Part shown: positions 1 to 9,150 of the stretch, one piece after another | Numbering within the stretch: position 1 is the first letter of the stretch | Layout: the number at the start of each line of letters is the position of its first letter | DNA from: Gottfriedia sp002574545 | GTDB taxonomy: Bacteria; Bacillota; Bacilli; Bacillales; Bacillaceae_G | Length of the DNA stretch: 64,000 nucleotides | Reading direction: 5' to 3' (one strand) | NCBI GenBank assembly: GCA_052180195.1 | Contig: CP197469.1 | Program-made: the position numbers and the translations under genes | Notes under the pieces: model-generated | Told to the model about the DNA's origin: nothing | What the model saw: the letters and a program-made list of their open reading frames with translations, nothing else | The model's database searches: none

Positions 1-178
1 ATGTCTATATGATAAAAACTTAGTATGGTCCACCTAAAGTGTCAAAGATACAATTTGTTTATACATCAGGATGCAAACCTTAGATCAACTAGTGGAGATT
101 AAGAAGTATTTGGATTGCACAATAGATTTGTAGAAAAATAGATCTTTAATTAAATGGGGACAAGGAAGGTGTAGGTAA

Positions 179-1999
179 GTGACTTATAGGCAAAGACTAT
201 CTTTATTCATTTTAATCGATTCATGCATCGTTCTGTCAGCAATTTTTATTAGTAGATTTTTAGTAGAGGGAACTATTTATGTTGTCTCATTCTCAATGAT
301 TATTAGTTCTCTCATAATTTTAGCAAGCCATTATACTTATTCTATTCTATTCAAGTTATATAAGAAAGCATGGGAATACGCTAGTATAGGTGAACTTTTG
401 ATTATTTTTAAAGTTGTTAACTATTCTATTGTGAGCTCGATGATTATTCATTTAATTTTCATGCAAAAAGTAAGTTTTAGACTTTATTCTGTAACTTGGC
501 TTCTACATATTTTATTAATTGGTGGGTCAAGGTTTACTTGGAGGCTATATCGTGACTCCGTTGCTAAGAGGACTGATAATAAAAAAAGAACATTAATTGT
601 AGGTGCAGGATCTGCGGGAACAATGGTTGCAAGGCAATTATTAAAAAATAATGATACAGATCTTCTTCCGGTTGCGTTTATCGATGATAATAAAAAGAAA
701 CATCATCTAGATATCTTAGGAATTCCTGTTTTAGGGGGAGTAGATCAAATAGTAAGCTTAGTAAGTAAACTTTCTATTGAAAATATAATCATTTCAATAC
801 CTTCATTAAGTAAAAAAGAATTAAATATAATCTTTCAAGAATGTTCAAAAACTAAGGCCAGTACAAAGATACTTCCAATGATAGAAGATATCATAACTGG
901 GAAAGTTTCTGTAAATCATTTTCGTGATGTGCAAGTTGAAGACTTACTTGGTAGAGATCCAGTCATGATGGATATTGAAAGTATATCGGATTCAATTTCG
1001 AATAAAGTAGTTCTAGTTACAGGTGCGGGTGGATCGATTGGTTCTGAAATTTCGCGTCAAATTTCAGAATTTAATCCCAAAAAGCTAATCCTACTAGGTC
1101 ATGGTGAAAATAGCATCTATACAATTGAAATGGAATTAAAAGAACGATTTAAAAACTCGCCGATTGAGTTTATTACTGAAATTGCTGATTTACAGGATAC
1201 AAAGAAAATGATGGATGTTATGGATCGATATAATCCAAACGTTGTCTATCATGCTGCGGCGCATAAACATGTACCTTTAATGGAACGAAATCCTGAAGAA
1301 GCTTTTAAAAATAATGTGATCGGAACAATGAATGTTGCTAAAGCAGCTAGTTGGCATAGTGTTGAAACCTTTGTCATGATTTCAACTGATAAGGCAGTTA
1401 ATCCTACAAGTGTAATGGGGGCTACAAAAAAACTTGCAGAGATGGTAATTCAAGATATGGATAAAAATAGTAACACAAAATTTGTGGCAGTAAGATTTGG
1501 TAACGTGTTGGGTAGCCGAGGTAGTGTGATTCCGTTATTTAAGAAACAAATTGAAAAAGGTGGACCAGTAACGGTTACTGATCCTGAAATGGTACGTTAC
1601 TTTATGACAATTCCGGAAGCATCGAGATTAGTCATACAAGCTGGCGCTCTTGCAAAGGGTGGCGAGATATTTGTGTTAGATATGGGTGAACCGGTAAAAA
1701 TAGTAGATCTTGCGAAAAACTTAATACTATTATCTGGTAACTCAGTTGATGAAATTGGAATTGAATACACAGGTATGAGACCTGGAGAGAAATTATTTGA
1801 GGAACTATTAAAGGAAGACGAAGTACATGATGAACAAATTTATCCAAAGATTTATATCGGAAAATCAACTAACTTATACATAAATGAGATTGACGAAATC
1901 ATTAATAACTATCAAACATTGGATCAAAATGCTCTGAAAGAAAGAATAATAAACCTAGCAAATAACCGCATGGTCACTCAACAAAGTCCGGTAATATAA
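179..1999 (+). CDS. epsC: EpsC-like UDP-sugar 4,6-dehydratase (CapD/WbpM family)
   Basis: Membrane-anchored nucleotide-sugar dehydratase expected to convert UDP-GlcNAc to the 4-keto-6-deoxy sugar, the first step toward bacillosamine-type amino sugars. The N-terminus has about four hydrophobic segments (residues 8-120). A first Rossmann motif GAGSAGTMVARQL lies near residue 142, and the catalytic SDR domain starts at VTGAGGSIGSEI near 280. AAAHKHVPLME and STDKAVNPTSVMGATKK follow, so the usual Tyr of the YxxxK motif is Met, as is typical of this family. The 606-residue length is normal. The start is GTG with AAGGAAGG just upstream. It pairs functionally with the EpsN aminotransferase at 10829. 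The 178 bases before it hold no gene, so epsA/epsB are not adjacent. Confidence 0.93.
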   Translation: MTYRQRLSLFILIDSCIVLSAIFISRFLVEGTIYVVSFSMIISSLIILASHYTYSILFKLYKKAWEYASIGELLIIFKVVNYSIVSSMIIHLIFMQKVSFRLYSVTWLLHILLIGGSRFTWRLYRDSVAKRTDNKKRTLIVGAGSAGTMVARQLLKNNDTDLLPVAFIDDNKKKHHLDILGIPVLGGVDQIVSLVSKLSIENIIISIPSLSKKELNIIFQECSKTKASTKILPMIEDIITGKVSVNHFRDVQVEDLLGRDPVMMDIESISDSISNKVVLVTGAGGSIGSEISRQISEFNPKKLILLGHGENSIYTIEMELKERFKNSPIEFITEIADLQDTKKMMDVMDRYNPNVVYHAAAHKHVPLMERNPEEAFKNNVIGTMNVAKAASWHSVETFVMISTDKAVNPTSVMGATKKLAEMVIQDMDKNSNTKFVAVRFGNVLGSRGSVIPLFKKQIEKGGPVTVTDPEMVRYFMTIPEASRLVIQAGALAKGGEIFVLDMGEPVKIVDLAKNLILLSGNSVDEIGIEYTGMRPGEKLFEELLKEDEVHDEQIYPKIYIGKSTNLYINEIDEIINNYQTLDQNALKERIINLANNRMVTQQSPVI

Positions 2000-2027
2000 A
2001 TTATTAATTCAAAAAGGGGGGCAAGAA

Positions 2028-2906
2028 ATGAAAATAAAAAAAGCGATTATTCCAGCTGCAGGTTTAGGTACCAGATTTCTTCCAGCAACAAAAGCTATGC
2101 CTAAAGAAATGCTGCCAATTGTTGATAAACCTACAATTCAATATATTGTAGAAGAGGCAATAGAATCAGGAATTGAAGATATTATTATCGTTACTGGTAA
2201 AGGAAAAAGAGCAATTGAAGATCATTTTGATCATTCATTTGAATTGGAACAAAACTTGTTAGAAAAAGGTAAATTTGAATTATTAAGTGAAGTTCAGAAA
2301 TCATCAAAGATGGTAGATATTCATTATATTCGTCAAAAAGAGCCAAAAGGTTTAGGGCATGCAATTTGGTGTGCACGTAAATTTATAGGTGATGAACCAT
2401 TTGCAGTATTATTGGGGGACGATATCGTTAAAGCTGATAGACCATGTTTAATGCAAATGATTGATCAGTATAATCGGTATAACGCTTCCATTTTGGGTGT
2501 ACAAACTGTCAATGAAAACGAGGTTTCTAGATATGGAATCGTTGACGGAAGTCTAGTCGATAATCAGTTTTACAATGTTCATAATTTAGTAGAAAAACCA
2601 AATCAAGATGACGCACCTTCAAACTTAGCTATATTAGGTCGCTATATACTAACCCCTAGAATATTTGAAATTTTAAGTAGCCAGAAGGCAGGAGCAGGGA
2701 ATGAAATACAACTGACTGACGCAATTGCGGAACTTAACAAGTATGAAGCAGTTTATGCTTATGAGTTCGAAGGAACACGTTATGATGTAGGAGAGAAATT
2801 AGGATATATTAAAACAACACTTGAGTTTGCTCTTAACCGAGAGGATTTAAGAAATAGTGTTCTAGATTATTTAACAGAATTAATGAAAAAAGAATTAATT
2901 AATTAA
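2028..2906 (+). CDS. galU: UTP--glucose-1-phosphate uridylyltransferase
   Basis: Makes UDP-glucose from UTP and glucose-1-phosphate. It begins KKAIIPAAGLGTRFLPATKAMPKEM, the nucleotide-binding signature of GalU/GtaB, and keeps VEKP and the GTRYDVGEKLGYIKT C-terminal motif. The 292-residue length is normal. GGGGGG at about 2014 serves as ribosome site. B. subtilis keeps gtaB outside eps. Here it sits between epsC and epsD, with galE further down the same operon, so UDP-glucose and UDP-galactose supply is built into the EPS locus. Confidence 0.95.
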   Translation: MKIKKAIIPAAGLGTRFLPATKAMPKEMLPIVDKPTIQYIVEEAIESGIEDIIIVTGKGKRAIEDHFDHSFELEQNLLEKGKFELLSEVQKSSKMVDIHYIRQKEPKGLGHAIWCARKFIGDEPFAVLLGDDIVKADRPCLMQMIDQYNRYNASILGVQTVNENEVSRYGIVDGSLVDNQFYNVHNLVEKPNQDDAPSNLAILGRYILTPRIFEILSSQKAGAGNEIQLTDAIAELNKYEAVYAYEFEGTRYDVGEKLGYIKTTLEFALNREDLRNSVLDYLTELMKKELIN

Positions 2907-2951
2907 TTAATAAACAAAATAATTCGAAAATAATATTAATAGGTGAAAGAA

Positions 2952-4103
2952 ATGGCTAAAAAAGTACTTTTTTGTGCAACTGTAGATTATCATTTTACAG
3001 CATTTCATATGCCATATATAAAATGGTTCAAGGAAAACGGCTGGGAAGTACATATAGCTGCAAATGGAGAAATCCAAATCCCATACGTAGACAAAAAATT
3101 TAATGTATCAATTCAAAGATCACCTTTTAAATTTAAAAATATTAAGGCTTTAAAAGATCTAAAAAACATTATTGAGCAGAATAATTACGAAATTATACAT
3201 TGTCATACTCCAATGGGAGGTATTCTTACCCGCCTTGCTGCGCGAAAATCTAGGATTAATGGAACGAAAGTTATTTATACTGCTCATGGTTTCCATTTTT
3301 GTAAAGGTGCTCCTTTACTTAACTGGTTATTATATTATCCCATTGAAAAATTCATGGCACATCTAACTGATTGTTTAATAACAATTAATAATGAAGACTA
3401 TGAACTATCTAAAAATAAGTTAAAAGTCAAAAGAATCGAGTATATACACGGTGTTGGAGTAAATGCGGAAGATTTTAAACCAATCGATGAATTGAATAAA
3501 AAAGCACTGAAAGAGTCATTTGGATATCAACCAGATGACTTTTTACTTTTTTATGCAGCTGAATTTAATAAAAATAAAAACCAAAAATTTTTACTGAATT
3601 CATTAGCTTTAATTAAAGAGGATCTGCCGAATGTAAAGATTTTACTTGCTGGTGAAGGAGTTTTACTTAATGAATGTAAGCAATTAGCAAAGAAATTAGA
3701 AATTTCGCATATGGTAAACTTTTTAGGTTTTAGAAAAGATATTAAAGAAATTGTTCCAATGTGCGATGTTGCGGTTGGATCAAGCTTACGTGAAGGGTTA
3801 CCAGTCAATATCATGGAAGCCATGGCCTGTGGTTTACCAATAATCGCAGTTGATAATAGAGGCCATCGAGAGCTTGTTATGGATGATAATAATGGGTGGT
3901 TAGTAAAGAGTGATGGCGAAACTGATTTTGCTAAGAAATTAAAACATCTAGTGAAAAGTGAAGGTCTTAAAGAAAGGCTAGGAATTAATAGTAGAAAAAT
4001 AATTTTGAGCAAATACAGTATTGATAAAGTAATTGAGAAAAAAAGTAAGGTGTATAAAAGGTATATGAATGAAACGGAGGATATTACGTGGGCAACCCTT
4101 TAA
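2952..4103 (+). CDS. epsD: EpsD-like glycosyltransferase (GT4)
   Basis: Cytosolic family 4 glycosyltransferase adding a sugar to the lipid-linked EPS repeat unit. The opening (KKVLFCATVDYHFTAFHMPY), HCHTPMGGILTRLAAR, TAHGFHFCKGAP and the late EGLPVNIMEAMACGLPI box match what I recall of B. subtilis EpsD closely. ATG 2952 is preferred over GTG 2943 because AGGTG at 2941-2945 is then correctly spaced. Its 3' end overlaps the next gene by 16 bases, which suggests translational coupling. Confidence 0.88.
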   Translation: MAKKVLFCATVDYHFTAFHMPYIKWFKENGWEVHIAANGEIQIPYVDKKFNVSIQRSPFKFKNIKALKDLKNIIEQNNYEIIHCHTPMGGILTRLAARKSRINGTKVIYTAHGFHFCKGAPLLNWLLYYPIEKFMAHLTDCLITINNEDYELSKNKLKVKRIEYIHGVGVNAEDFKPIDELNKKALKESFGYQPDDFLLFYAAEFNKNKNQKFLLNSLALIKEDLPNVKILLAGEGVLLNECKQLAKKLEISHMVNFLGFRKDIKEIVPMCDVAVGSSLREGLPVNIMEAMACGLPIIAVDNRGHRELVMDDNNGWLVKSDGETDFAKKLKHLVKSEGLKERLGINSRKIILSKYSIDKVIEKKSKVYKRYMNETEDITWATL

Positions 4104-5197
4104 GAGTTTTACACTCGGTCGTTAATATGAACCGGGGTGGTGCTGAAACACTGATTATGAACTTGTATCGTAATATTGATCGATCTAAAGTACAATTCGA
4201 CTTTTTAACGTGTAAAGAAGGAGTATTTGATGCTGAAATAGTTGCTATGGGAGGAAAGATTCATCGGATCCCTTATGTAACTGATGTTGGCCACTTAGGT
4301 TATATAAGAAAATTAGATAAATTTTTCAGGTTAAATCCTAATTATAAAATAGTTCATTCTCATATGGATAAAATGAGTGGACTAGTTTTAAGAGCAGCAA
4401 AGAAAGCTAATATTCCTGTGCGAATTGCACATAGTCATAATACAAAAAGTGAAGGTGGGTTCGCTTCACAATTATATAAATGGTATGCGGGTAAACAAAT
4501 TACACCTAATGCCACACATTTATTTGCTTGTTCGGAGGCTGCGAGTAAGTGGTTGTTTTCTAAACGAACAAATGAATCACTCCTACTAAAAAATGGAATT
4601 GAAAGTGATAAGTTTCTTTTTTCACTGCAGTCAAGAGAAAAAATTAGAGAAGAGTTAAATATTGCTAAAAAATCATTTGTAGTTGGTCACATTGGAAGGT
4701 TTAACCATCAAAAAAATCATCTTTTCTTATTAGAGATTTTTGCTGGACTATTAAAAAAGATGCCCAATGCAGTTCTAATCTTGGTCGGTGGTGGGGCACT
4801 TCAAGCAAAAATTGAAGCTAAAATAAAAGAACTAGAAATAGAGAAAAACGTAAAGTTACTCGGAATAAGAGAGGATATTCATTTAGTTCTACAGGCAATG
4901 GACGTATTTGTATTTCCATCTTTGCATGAAGGCTTACCTGTAACTTTAATTGAAGCACAAGGTGCCAGTTTAACATGTATTATCTCAGATTCTATTACAA
5001 AGGAAGTAGATATGGAAATCGGCTTAGTACAGTATTGCTCTTTATCTGATAAAGAAAGATGGATTGAGAAAATCTTAGAAGAGGCACAAAAAAATTATCC
5101 TAGGAAAAATGCAGAAAGTGCTTTGTACCAAAAAGGTTATGATATTCGAAAAACAGCGGAGATTACGCAAAAGACATATATCTCGTTAGGGAGGTAG
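4088..5197 (+). CDS. epsF: EpsF-like glycosyltransferase (GT4)
   Basis: GT-B fold glycosyltransferase for EPS repeat assembly. The N-terminus reads RVLHSVVNMNRGGAETLIMN, the EpsF-type opening, followed by HSHMDKMSG, HIGRFNHQKNH and the nucleotide-sugar binding SLHEGLPVTLIEAQGA. The start is GTG with GGAGG at 4077-4081, inside the end of epsD. A second EpsF-like protein lies at 12395, so the locus carries two paralogues and the assignment of the symbol to this copy is a judgement from position. The acceptor sugar cannot be told from sequence. Confidence 0.82.
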   Translation: MGNPLRVLHSVVNMNRGGAETLIMNLYRNIDRSKVQFDFLTCKEGVFDAEIVAMGGKIHRIPYVTDVGHLGYIRKLDKFFRLNPNYKIVHSHMDKMSGLVLRAAKKANIPVRIAHSHNTKSEGGFASQLYKWYAGKQITPNATHLFACSEAASKWLFSKRTNESLLLKNGIESDKFLFSLQSREKIREELNIAKKSFVVGHIGRFNHQKNHLFLLEIFAGLLKKMPNAVLILVGGGALQAKIEAKIKELEIEKNVKLLGIREDIHLVLQAMDVFVFPSLHEGLPVTLIEAQGASLTCIISDSITKEVDMEIGLVQYCSLSDKERWIEKILEEAQKNYPRKNAESALYQKGYDIRKTAEITQKTYISLGR

Positions 5198-5200
5198 GAT

Positions 5201-6085
5201 ATGAAGAAATTAACTGTATTTACTCCAACTTACAATCGAGCATATTGCCTTCATAACTGTTACGAGAGCTTAAAGAATCAAACTTGTAAAGAATTTATTT
5301 GGTTAATAATTGACGATGGTTCATCTGACGAAACAAAAGCATTAGTCGAAGGGTGGATGGAAGAAAATGAAATTGAAATAAAGTATTTTTGGCAAGAAAA
5401 TCAGGGAATGCATGGTGCTCATAACACTGCTTACGAGCAAATTAATACAGAATTAAATGTGTGCATTGATTCAGATGATTATATGCCCTTAGATGCAGTA
5501 GAAAAAATTATTTGTTTTTGGAATCAATATGGTAATGAAAATGTAAGTGGAATCATAGGTTTAGATTCTTATACAGATGGTAAAGTGATTGGTACAAAAT
5601 TGCCCGTTAATTTGAAGCAATCAAGATTATTTGATTTATATAATAAACATAGGGTAACAGGAGATAAAAAACTAGTTTATCGCACTGAGCTAACAAAGTT
5701 ATTTCCATACCCACTATTTGAAAACGAGAGGTACGTTGGGCTAGCGTACAAATATCATATGCTTGATAAACAGTACGAAATGTTATTAATGAATGAGGTA
5801 CTGTGTTGCGTTGAATATCTTCCGGATGGTTCTTCGCATAATATGTTAAATCAGTATAAAAAAAATCCCAATGGATTTGCTTTTTATAGAAAGGAAATGA
5901 TGAAATTACCATTTGCTAGTATCACATTCAAATTTAGACAAGCTATCCACTATGTATCTAGTAGTTTCATAAGTAGAAATAAAAATTTCCTAAAAGAGAC
6001 ACCAAAGAAAATTTTAACGATATTGGCTATACCTTTAGGAATATCATTGTATTTTTATATTATAAGAAAAACAAAGACTATATAA
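5201..6085 (+). CDS. Family 2 glycosyltransferase
   Basis: GT-A fold transferase. TVFTPTYNRAYCLHNCYESL at the N-terminus, IIDDGSSDET near residue 42 and the metal-binding DSDD near residue 90 are the standard GT2 features. It starts 4 bases after the preceding stop, with GGGAGG at about 5190. It occupies the position of the GT2 genes of the B. subtilis eps operon but does not look like EpsE, the flagellar-clutch enzyme, beyond the family fold. The C-terminal hydrophobic stretch may touch the membrane. Confidence 0.85.
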   Translation: MKKLTVFTPTYNRAYCLHNCYESLKNQTCKEFIWLIIDDGSSDETKALVEGWMEENEIEIKYFWQENQGMHGAHNTAYEQINTELNVCIDSDDYMPLDAVEKIICFWNQYGNENVSGIIGLDSYTDGKVIGTKLPVNLKQSRLFDLYNKHRVTGDKKLVYRTELTKLFPYPLFENERYVGLAYKYHMLDKQYEMLLMNEVLCCVEYLPDGSSHNMLNQYKKNPNGFAFYRKEMMKLPFASITFKFRQAIHYVSSSFISRNKNFLKETPKKILTILAIPLGISLYFYIIRKTKTI

Positions 6086-6136
6086 TTTATCTACTTTTAG
6101 TTGAAATTGTTTTTCTTCTGGAAGGAAAAATATAAT

Positions 6137-7216
6137 ATGACTCCTTTATGGATTAATCTTGCTTTAGTATTTGTTTTTTCATTTTTTGCAAGGTATGCTG
6201 CAATTCCAAATTTCTCTTATGAGTTAAAATATACGCCAGTTAGTATTAGACCCAATAAGATATTAGTATTTGGTGCACTATTGTCACTTGTGTTGATCTC
6301 AGGGTTAAGATCAAATATTGGCGATACATATTTTTATGCTCATATTTATAAAATGTACGATTTTACTTGGGATTACGTATTAAGCCAAAAAGATATTGGA
6401 TTTGGTATATTTCAAATGGTTTTAAAACATTATTCAGATGATCCACAGATTATGATTTTTATTACAGCTATGATTACCAATATATTGATTGTTGCAGTTT
6501 TGTACAATTATTCAAGAATTTTTGAAATCAGTATGTATGTTTATATTACTGGTGGGCTTTTCCTAGTATCAATGAATGGTATTAGGCAAGTTCTTGCAGC
6601 GTCAATTGCCTTTACAGGGATAAAGTTTCTAATGGAGGGAAGTTGGAAAAAGTATATTCCCATAATTCTTCTAGCTTCATTATTTCATCAAAGTGCATTG
6701 ATCCTCATACCAATTTATTTTATAGTTCGTTTTAAAGCATGGTCGAAAATAACAATTGCTTTAGTACTTTTGTCAATTGTAATTGTAATTGGCTATAGTC
6801 AATTTTCTTCAATATTATTCTCAGCAATACAAGAAACCCAATATGGAGGATATCAAAACTTTAATGAGGGTGGAGCTAGTTCAATAAGAGTGGTTGTGAA
6901 TGCGGTACCTCTTCTTATAGCATATTTAGGCAGAGATTATTTAAGAGAAATTTTCCCAAAGAGCGATATAGTTGTAAATATGACATTGCTCGGATTTATT
7001 TTTATGATAATAGCGACTCAAAACTGGATATTTGCAAGATTTTCTATTTATTTTAGTCTGTATCAACTAATCTTAATCTCATGGATTATTAAGTTATTTA
7101 AAGATAAAGATCAGAAACTAATTTACTACGGAATAATCGTTTTTTATTTTATATATTATTATTACGAAAGCGTAGTCAGCTTAAATATTATCTATGAAAG
7201 TAATTACTTAAATTGA
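6137..7216 (+). CDS. epsG: EpsG family membrane protein (EPS polymerase candidate)
   Basis: Polytopic membrane protein with about ten hydrophobic segments. RPNKILVFGALLSLVLISGLRS, DDPQIMIF and NGIRQVLAASIAF match the EpsG family, thought to act as the Wzy-type polymerase of the EPS repeat. ATG 6137 is chosen because GGAAGG at 6120-6125 fits it. A TTG at 6101 is in frame but has no ribosome site. It ends directly at a strong hairpin terminator, so the first EPS transcript may be attenuated here. Confidence 0.85.
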   Translation: MTPLWINLALVFVFSFFARYAAIPNFSYELKYTPVSIRPNKILVFGALLSLVLISGLRSNIGDTYFYAHIYKMYDFTWDYVLSQKDIGFGIFQMVLKHYSDDPQIMIFITAMITNILIVAVLYNYSRIFEISMYVYITGGLFLVSMNGIRQVLAASIAFTGIKFLMEGSWKKYIPIILLASLFHQSALILIPIYFIVRFKAWSKITIALVLLSIVIVIGYSQFSSILFSAIQETQYGGYQNFNEGGASSIRVVVNAVPLLIAYLGRDYLREIFPKSDIVVNMTLLGFIFMIIATQNWIFARFSIYFSLYQLILISWIIKLFKDKDQKLIYYGIIVFYFIYYYYESVVSLNIIYESNYLN

Positions 7217-7218
7217 AA

Positions 7219-7254
7219 AAAGTAACTCTGGTAAAGACCAAAGTTACTTTTTTT
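7219..7254 (+). terminator. Intrinsic terminator after epsG
   Basis: AAGTAACT (7220-7227) pairs with AGTTACTT (7242-7249), with TGGT/ACCA extending the stem and a run of T following. It divides the EPS locus into two transcription segments or attenuates downstream expression. Confidence 0.85.
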
Positions 7255-7283
7255 ATTTAATTAGGAAAGTGAGGAAATAAGAA

Positions 7284-8363
7284 ATGGCTGTACTTGTTAC
7301 TGGAGGAGCAGGTTATATTGGGAGTCATACTTGCGTTGAACTGATTAATAAAGGTTATGAAATTATTGTCATAGATAATTTTTCAAACAGTAAACCTGAG
7401 GCCTTGAGAAGGGTTGCTGAAATTACTGGAAAATCATTTGAATACTATAATATCGATTTATTAAATAAAGATGATCTTGAAGAAGTATTTACTAATCATA
7501 ATATTGACTCAGTAATCCATTTTGCTGGATATAAAGCAGTTGGTGAGTCAACGATGTATCCAATTGAATACTACCATAACAATATAACCGGGACTCTTAT
7601 ACTTTGTGAAATAATGAAGAAGTATGAAGTGAAAAAGCTTGTATTTAGCTCGTCTGCTACAGTTTATGGATCGACAGACCAAGTTCCCATTATTGAAGAA
7701 AGCCAATTAGGGGCAGTAAATCCATATGGTCGTACGAAACTAATGATTGAGGAAATATTAAGAGATTTAGCTCATTCTGATCCATCTTGGAGTATTGCTT
7801 TATTAAGATATTTCAATCCAATCGGAGCTCATGAAAGTGGACTTATTGGTGAAGATCCAAAAGGAATTCCAAATAACCTTATGCCGTATATATCACAAGT
7901 AGCTGTTGGAAAATTACCAATTTTAAGTGTGTTTGGAAACGACTATCCTACTATAGATGGAACAGGTATAAGAGATTATATACATGTTGTGGACCTAGCG
8001 ATTGGACACCTGAGAGCCTTAGAAAGAGTACAGGAAAGTCATGGCATAGATGCTTATAATCTTGGAACAGGTAGAGGATATAGTGTATTAGAGGTAGTGA
8101 AAGCATTTGAAGATGCAACCAATCGAAAAGTTCCTTATGAAGTGAAAGAAAGACGTCAAGGTGATGCTGCAATCTGTTTTGCTGATGTTACTAAGGCACA
8201 AAAGGAATTAGGTTGGCAAGCTAGTCGAAGTATAGAAGAAATGTGCGAAGATACTTGGAGATGGCAGAAAAATAACCCAAATGGTTATCAAATAGAAACT
8301 AAAAATAACGGTAATATTAAACATGAAAAACTAGTAAATGCAATAGCGGTAAGTGAGGTGTAA
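7284..8363 (+). CDS. galE: UDP-glucose 4-epimerase
   Basis: Interconverts UDP-glucose and UDP-galactose. The NAD-binding VTGGAGYIGSHT is at the N-terminus. SSSATVYG, the catalytic NPYGRTK (Tyr-x3-Lys) and RYFNPIGAH are all present. At 359 residues it is slightly longer than usual (about 330), with a polar tail after the standard HP-N-G end that has no clear function. The ribosome site is GGAAAGTGAGG before ATG 7284. It follows a terminator, so its own promoter or read-through is likely. Confidence 0.95.
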   Translation: MAVLVTGGAGYIGSHTCVELINKGYEIIVIDNFSNSKPEALRRVAEITGKSFEYYNIDLLNKDDLEEVFTNHNIDSVIHFAGYKAVGESTMYPIEYYHNNITGTLILCEIMKKYEVKKLVFSSSATVYGSTDQVPIIEESQLGAVNPYGRTKLMIEEILRDLAHSDPSWSIALLRYFNPIGAHESGLIGEDPKGIPNNLMPYISQVAVGKLPILSVFGNDYPTIDGTGIRDYIHVVDLAIGHLRALERVQESHGIDAYNLGTGRGYSVLEVVKAFEDATNRKVPYEVKERRQGDAAICFADVTKAQKELGWQASRSIEEMCEDTWRWQKNNPNGYQIETKNNGNIKHEKLVNAIAVSEV

Positions 8364-8365
8364 CC

Positions 8366-8527
8366 TTGAAAACACTAAATTTAACACAATTACAGCTATT
8401 GGAGATACTAAAAATGCATTATAAAAAAGGTAATGAGAATATTGAAATAAAAACAAAAGATTTTGTAAAAGAGATGATTCAATCTATTGAGGGAATTTGT
8501 AAGACTAATACAATTAATTCTAAATAG
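8366..8527 (+). CDS. Small 53-residue protein of unknown function
   Basis: TTG start three bases after galE stops, with GAGGTG at 8354-8359 well spaced, giving MKTLNLTQLQLLEILKMHYK and ending in NTINSK. It is charged, probably helical, and has no signal peptide or membrane segment. I do not recognise a family. The spacing, ribosome site and unbroken frame between galE and epsL support a real gene. A role in EPS is only inferred from position. Confidence 0.5.
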   Translation: MKTLNLTQLQLLEILKMHYKKGNENIEIKTKDFVKEMIQSIEGICKTNTINSK

Positions 8528-8547
8528 AATATAAGGAGTAAAGGCTT

Positions 8548-9150
8548 ATGAAACGAGTAATAGATTTAACTATTTCTTTAGTTGCCTTATTATTATTATC
8601 CCCTTTAATAATTATTTTAGCCATATTAGTAAGGTTTAAAATGGGATCACCAATTCTTTTTACCCAAGAAAGACCTGGATTAAATGGAGAGCCCTTTTAT
8701 CTTTATAAATTTCGCACCATGAAAGATTTAAGAGATAGTCAAGGGAATCCCTTGTCGGATGAATTACGTTTAACATCGTTTGGTAAGTTGCTAAGAAAAT
8801 ATAGTTTAGACGAGTTTCCACAGCTACTTAATGTAGTAAAAGGAGAAATGAGCTTAGTAGGTCCTAGACCATTATTGATGGATTACCTTGATTTATATAC
8901 TGAAAGACAGTTTAAGCGACATGAAGTTAAACCTGGCATTACAGGATGGGCTCAAGTAAACGGGAGAAATAGTATTAATTGGGAAGAAAAATTTGAACTT
9001 GATATTTGGTACGTTGAAAATCAAAGTACTTTAATTGATTTAAAAATTGTGTTTATTACCTTAATCAAGGTAATAAAGTCAGAAGGTATACAGAATAAAA
9101 GTCATGCCACAATGCCAGTCTTTAGAGGAGATAAAAATTATGAAGCATAA
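8548..9150 (+). CDS. epsL: EpsL-like undecaprenyl-phosphate sugar phosphotransferase
   Basis: Initiates EPS repeat synthesis by moving a sugar-1-phosphate onto undecaprenyl phosphate at the membrane. It has one N-terminal hydrophobic helix (residues 10-30), RPGLNGEPFYLYKFRTM, VGPRPLL and the KPGITGWAQVNGRN box. At 200 residues it is the short PglC-type form, like B. subtilis EpsL. The ribosome site is AAGGAG at 8533-8538. Its end overlaps the ATP-grasp gene by 11 bases. A second such transferase lies at 52455. Confidence 0.92.
   Translation: MKRVIDLTISLVALLLLSPLIIILAILVRFKMGSPILFTQERPGLNGEPFYLYKFRTMKDLRDSQGNPLSDELRLTSFGKLLRKYSLDEFPQLLNVVKGEMSLVGPRPLLMDYLDLYTERQFKRHEVKPGITGWAQVNGRNSINWEEKFELDIWYVENQSTLIDLKIVFITLIKVIKSEGIQNKSHATMPVFRGDKNYEA

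Noticed and set aside
1..178. A partial upstream gene or eps promoter with SinR site
   Set aside because: All frames are closed within a short distance, and no GTTCT-N6-AGAAC site or convincing promoter could be found.
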